Below are positions 61,941 through 64,000 of a DNA stretch of 64,000 bases, in pieces. Position 1 is the first letter of the stretch; each line of letters begins with the position of its first letter. This DNA is from Paracoccaceae bacterium. GTDB lineage: Bacteria; Pseudomonadota; Alphaproteobacteria; Rhodobacterales; Rhodobacteraceae. The stretch is taken from assembly GCA_030148225.1 (NCBI GenBank), contig JASBTX010000033.1, forward strand, positions 62,001 to 126,000, in the 5' to 3' direction. The translations under genes and the position numbers were made by a program. The notes below the pieces were generated by a model. That model made no database searches and had not been told where the DNA came from. It saw nothing but the letters and a program-made list of their open reading frames with translations.

Positions 61941-62051
61941 ATCAATTGACAGAGTGACGCTGGCGAATTAACTGATCCTCAGCGCCCGTCCGGGTGTCTG
62001 TCTCCCACGAGTTTCACATCGATATCTCTAAACCGAAATGAGAGTGATTTC

Positions 62052-63323
62052 ATGACCTCTGAGCGTGTCAACCTTCGCGATCTGAAAGCCAACAGTCCCA
62101 AGGACCTTTTGTCCATGGCCGAAGAGCTCGAGATCGACAACGCATCAACCATGCGCAAGGGCGAGATGATGTTCTCGATCCTCAAGGAACGCGCCGAGGA
62201 TGGCTGGGAAATATCCGGCGATGGCGTACTTGAGGTGATGCAGGACGGCTTTGGATTTCTGAGATCGCCCGAAGCAAACTATCTGCCGGGTCCGGATGAC
62301 ATCTATGTTTCGCCCGACATGATCCGCACATACTCTCTCAGGACCGGAGATACGATTGAGGGCGTCATACAGGCGCCGGGAGACAATGAACGCTATTTCG
62401 GCATGACCAAGGTCGAGTCGATCAATTTCGAAGAACCTGAGCGCGCGCGTCACAAGGTTGCCTTTGACAATCTCACGCCGCTTTACCCTGATGAGCGTCT
62501 GACGATGGAGATCGAGGATCCGACGATCAAGGATCGCTCGGCCAGAATCATCGATCTGGTCGCGCCAATCGGCAAGGGCCAGCGTTCGCTGATCGTCGCA
62601 CCGCCCAGAACGGGCAAAACTGTTCTTTTGCAGAATATAGCGACATCGATCGAAAAAAATCATCCCGAGTGCTATCTGATCGTTCTTCTGATCGACGAAC
62701 GTCCCGAAGAGGTGACGGATATGCAGCGCTCGGTCAAAGGTGAGGTCGTATCCTCGACCTTTGACGAACCGGCAACGCGTCACGTGGCGGTATCTGATAT
62801 GGTCATTGAAAAAGCCAAGCGTCTGGTTGAGCACAAGCGTGATGTTGTCATCCTGCTCGATTCGATCACACGCCTGGGCCGGGCCTTCAACACCGTGGTG
62901 CCTTCCTCGGGTAAGGTGCTGACCGGTGGTGTCGATGCCAACGCGCTTCAGCGGCCCAAGCGTTTCTTTGGCGCTGCGCGCAATATCGAAGAGGGCGGTT
63001 CCCTGACCATCATCGCCACCGCGCTGATCGACACCGGCAGCCGGATGGACGAGGTCATCTTTGAAGAGTTCAAAGGCACCGGTAACTCGGAAATCGTTCT
63101 GGATCGCAAGGTGGCGGATAAACGAGTTTACCCGGCGATGGATATCCTGAAATCCGGTACCCGCAAAGAAGACTTGCTGGTCAACAAGCTGGACCTGCAG
63201 AAAACCTACGTTCTGCGCCGGATTCTCAATCCGATGGGCACTACGGACGCAATTGAATTTTTGCTGTCAAAGCTCAAGCAAACCAAGACTAATGCCGAGT
63301 TTTTCGACTCCATGAACACCTAA
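62052..63323 (+). CDS. rho: Transcription termination factor Rho
   Basis: The 423-residue hexameric RNA helicase ends untranslated transcripts. The N-terminal domain ([19 protein letters not shown]), the RNA-binding cold-shock-like domain ([32 protein letters not shown]), Walker [13 protein letters not shown], and the C-terminal [23 protein letters not shown] are standard. A 111-base leader precedes it, which in other bacteria is a site of Rho autoregulation. Confidence 0.98.
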   Translation: MTSERVNLRDLKANSPKDLLSMAEELEIDNASTMRKGEMMFSILKERAEDGWEISGDGVLEVMQDGFGFLRSPEANYLPGPDDIYVSPDMIRTYSLRTGDTIEGVIQAPGDNERYFGMTKVESINFEEPERARHKVAFDNLTPLYPDERLTMEIEDPTIKDRSARIIDLVAPIGKGQRSLIVAPPRTGKTVLLQNIATSIEKNHPECYLIVLLIDERPEEVTDMQRSVKGEVVSSTFDEPATRHVAVSDMVIEKAKRLVEHKRDVVILLDSITRLGRAFNTVVPSSGKVLTGGVDANALQRPKRFFGAARNIEEGGSLTIIATALIDTGSRMDEVIFEEFKGTGNSEIVLDRKVADKRVYPAMDILKSGTRKEDLLVNKLDLQKTYVLRRILNPMGTTDAIEFLLSKLKQTKTNAEFFDSMNT

Positions 63324-63324
63324 T

Positions 63325-63341
63325 TTGTTTATATTAAACAA
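63325..63341. repeat. AT-rich palindrome between rho and mnmE
   Basis: TTGTTTA-TAT-TAAACAA is a perfect 7-bp inverted repeat beginning one base after the rho stop codon and ending 12 bases before the mnmE start. It could be an operator or part of the mnmE promoter. The stem is too weak to be a good terminator. Confidence 0.4.
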
Positions 63342-63353
63342 TGGGTTAATCTG

Positions 63354-64000
63354 ATGGATACGATCTTTGCCCTGGCCACGCCACGGGCCAAATCAGGGGT
63401 TGCGATCCTGCGTGTTTCGGGCTCTCTCGCGGCGCTCAGCATCGAAACCTTGTGTGATTGGTCACCAGCTGGACGAGAGACGCGTCTCTCGACGATCAAA
63501 TCCCCGACCGGAGAGGTGCTTGACAAGGGCTTCGTGTTGTTTTTCGAGGAAGGTGCCAGCTTTACCGGTGAGGCTGTCGCAGAATTTCAGATTCATGGCA
63601 GCCTTGCCGTGATCCGTGCGGTTGAGGATACACTGTCCGCGATCCCGGGATTGCGCCCCGCCGAGGCCGGAGAATTCACCCGCCGCGCGTTGATAAACAA
63701 CCGTATGTCACTGGACGAGGTCGAAGGCCTGGGTGACCTGATCTCGGCAGAAACAGAGGCGCAGCGTCAACAGGCAACCCGCCTGATGTCTGGAACGCTT
63801 GGCGCAGCCGTGTCTGAATGGCGGAAGGACCTTATTCGTGCCCGCGCACTGCTGGAGGCCACGATTGACTTTGCCGACGAAGAAGTACCCACCGATGTCA
63901 CGCCAGAGGTGACTGGGCTGCTCGATAGGCTGACAAGTTCTTTCTCACGCGAGATTTCCGGTGTTTCGGCCGCGAGGCGTATAACCGAGGGATTTGTCAT
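63354..64000 (+). CDS. mnmE: tRNA uridine-5-carboxymethylaminomethyl modification GTPase MnmE (3' truncated by window)
   Basis: The first ~215 residues are visible, with the frame open to the window end. MDTIFALATPRAKSGVAILRVSG, SFTGEAVAEFQIHGS, and GLRPAEAGEFTRRALINNRMSLDEVEGLGDLISAETEAQRQQA form the N-terminal tetrahydrofolate-binding domain and the start of the helical domain. The G domain lies beyond the window. With MnmG it modifies U34 of tRNAs. It lies 30 bases after rho, as expected near alphaproteobacterial origins. Confidence 0.96.
   Translation, partial: MDTIFALATPRAKSGVAILRVSGSLAALSIETLCDWSPAGRETRLSTIKSPTGEVLDKGFVLFFEEGASFTGEAVAEFQIHGSLAVIRAVEDTLSAIPGLRPAEAGEFTRRALINNRMSLDEVEGLGDLISAETEAQRQQATRLMSGTLGAAVSEWRKDLIRARALLEATIDFADEEVPTDVTPEVTGLLDRLTSSFSREISGVSAARRITEGFV

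Overview
The window looks like chromosomal DNA of an alphaproteobacterium of the order Rhodobacterales (Roseobacter group). Support comes from high-GC codon use, protein families typical of that group (FYDLN-acid protein, Hint_2 protein, DUF2794, tandem Lin0512-like proteins), and above all the gene order secB / dnaQ-coaE-aroE-maf / [AT-rich gap] / hemJ-rho-mnmE, which resembles the neighbourhood of the chromosomal origin in alphaproteobacteria such as Caulobacter. No insertion sequence, prophage, CRISPR array or rRNA was seen. There is one tRNA (Ala-GGC).

Layout. 1-8.5 kb: the 3' end of lpd, a TerB-like membrane protein, a GntR regulator, a YgjP-type metallopeptidase, an acidic FYDLN protein, tRNA-Ala, a glutathione transferase, an unassigned ThDP enzyme and an orphan hybrid histidine kinase. 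8.7-20 kb: an accessory catabolic block, all on the + strand up to 17.1 kb. It holds an aldehyde dehydrogenase, a carnitine-monooxygenase-like Rieske oxygenase, a DMSP-lyase-like cupin, a choline-sulfatase-like enzyme, an SDR, a beta-keto acid cleavage enzyme (BKACE), a second SDR and a carnitine-dehydrogenase-like enzyme. A GlxA/AraC-type regulator, a GntR regulator with a perfect operator palindrome and an AbrB-type membrane protein follow. I infer a pathway for a sulfated or methylated onium compound (carnitine, choline or DMSP class). The exact substrate cannot be read from the sequence. 20-21.4 kb: a TetR/SDR divergent pair with two near-identical operators.

21.4-34.2 kb: the threonine-to-glycine operon (kbl, a cysteine-synthase-like gene, tdh), a second sulfatase-family hydrolase, and the leucine genes leuB and leuC-DUF1801-leuD, with a LysR/NAD-binding pair, a membrane protein and an EEP-family protein between them. 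34.4-49.3 kb: housekeeping and envelope genes: mscS-type channel, rsfS-rlmH-gpmI-envC-ctpA-rppH, rnr, a Hint-domain protein, SDR-alkC, an orphan ABC ATPase and an MltB-type transglycosylase. 49.5-54 kb: DUF2794, two Lin0512-family paralogues, hslV, a membrane protein, hslU, MFS transporter. 55-61 kb: smr-mltA-tim44, fxsA, secB, dnaQ-coaE-aroE-maf. 61.09-61.49 kb: an intergenic region with DnaA-box-like sites that is a good oriC candidate. 61.5-64 kb: hemJ, rho and the start of mnmE.

Functions are assigned by recognising motifs and remembered family sequences. No database search was run.
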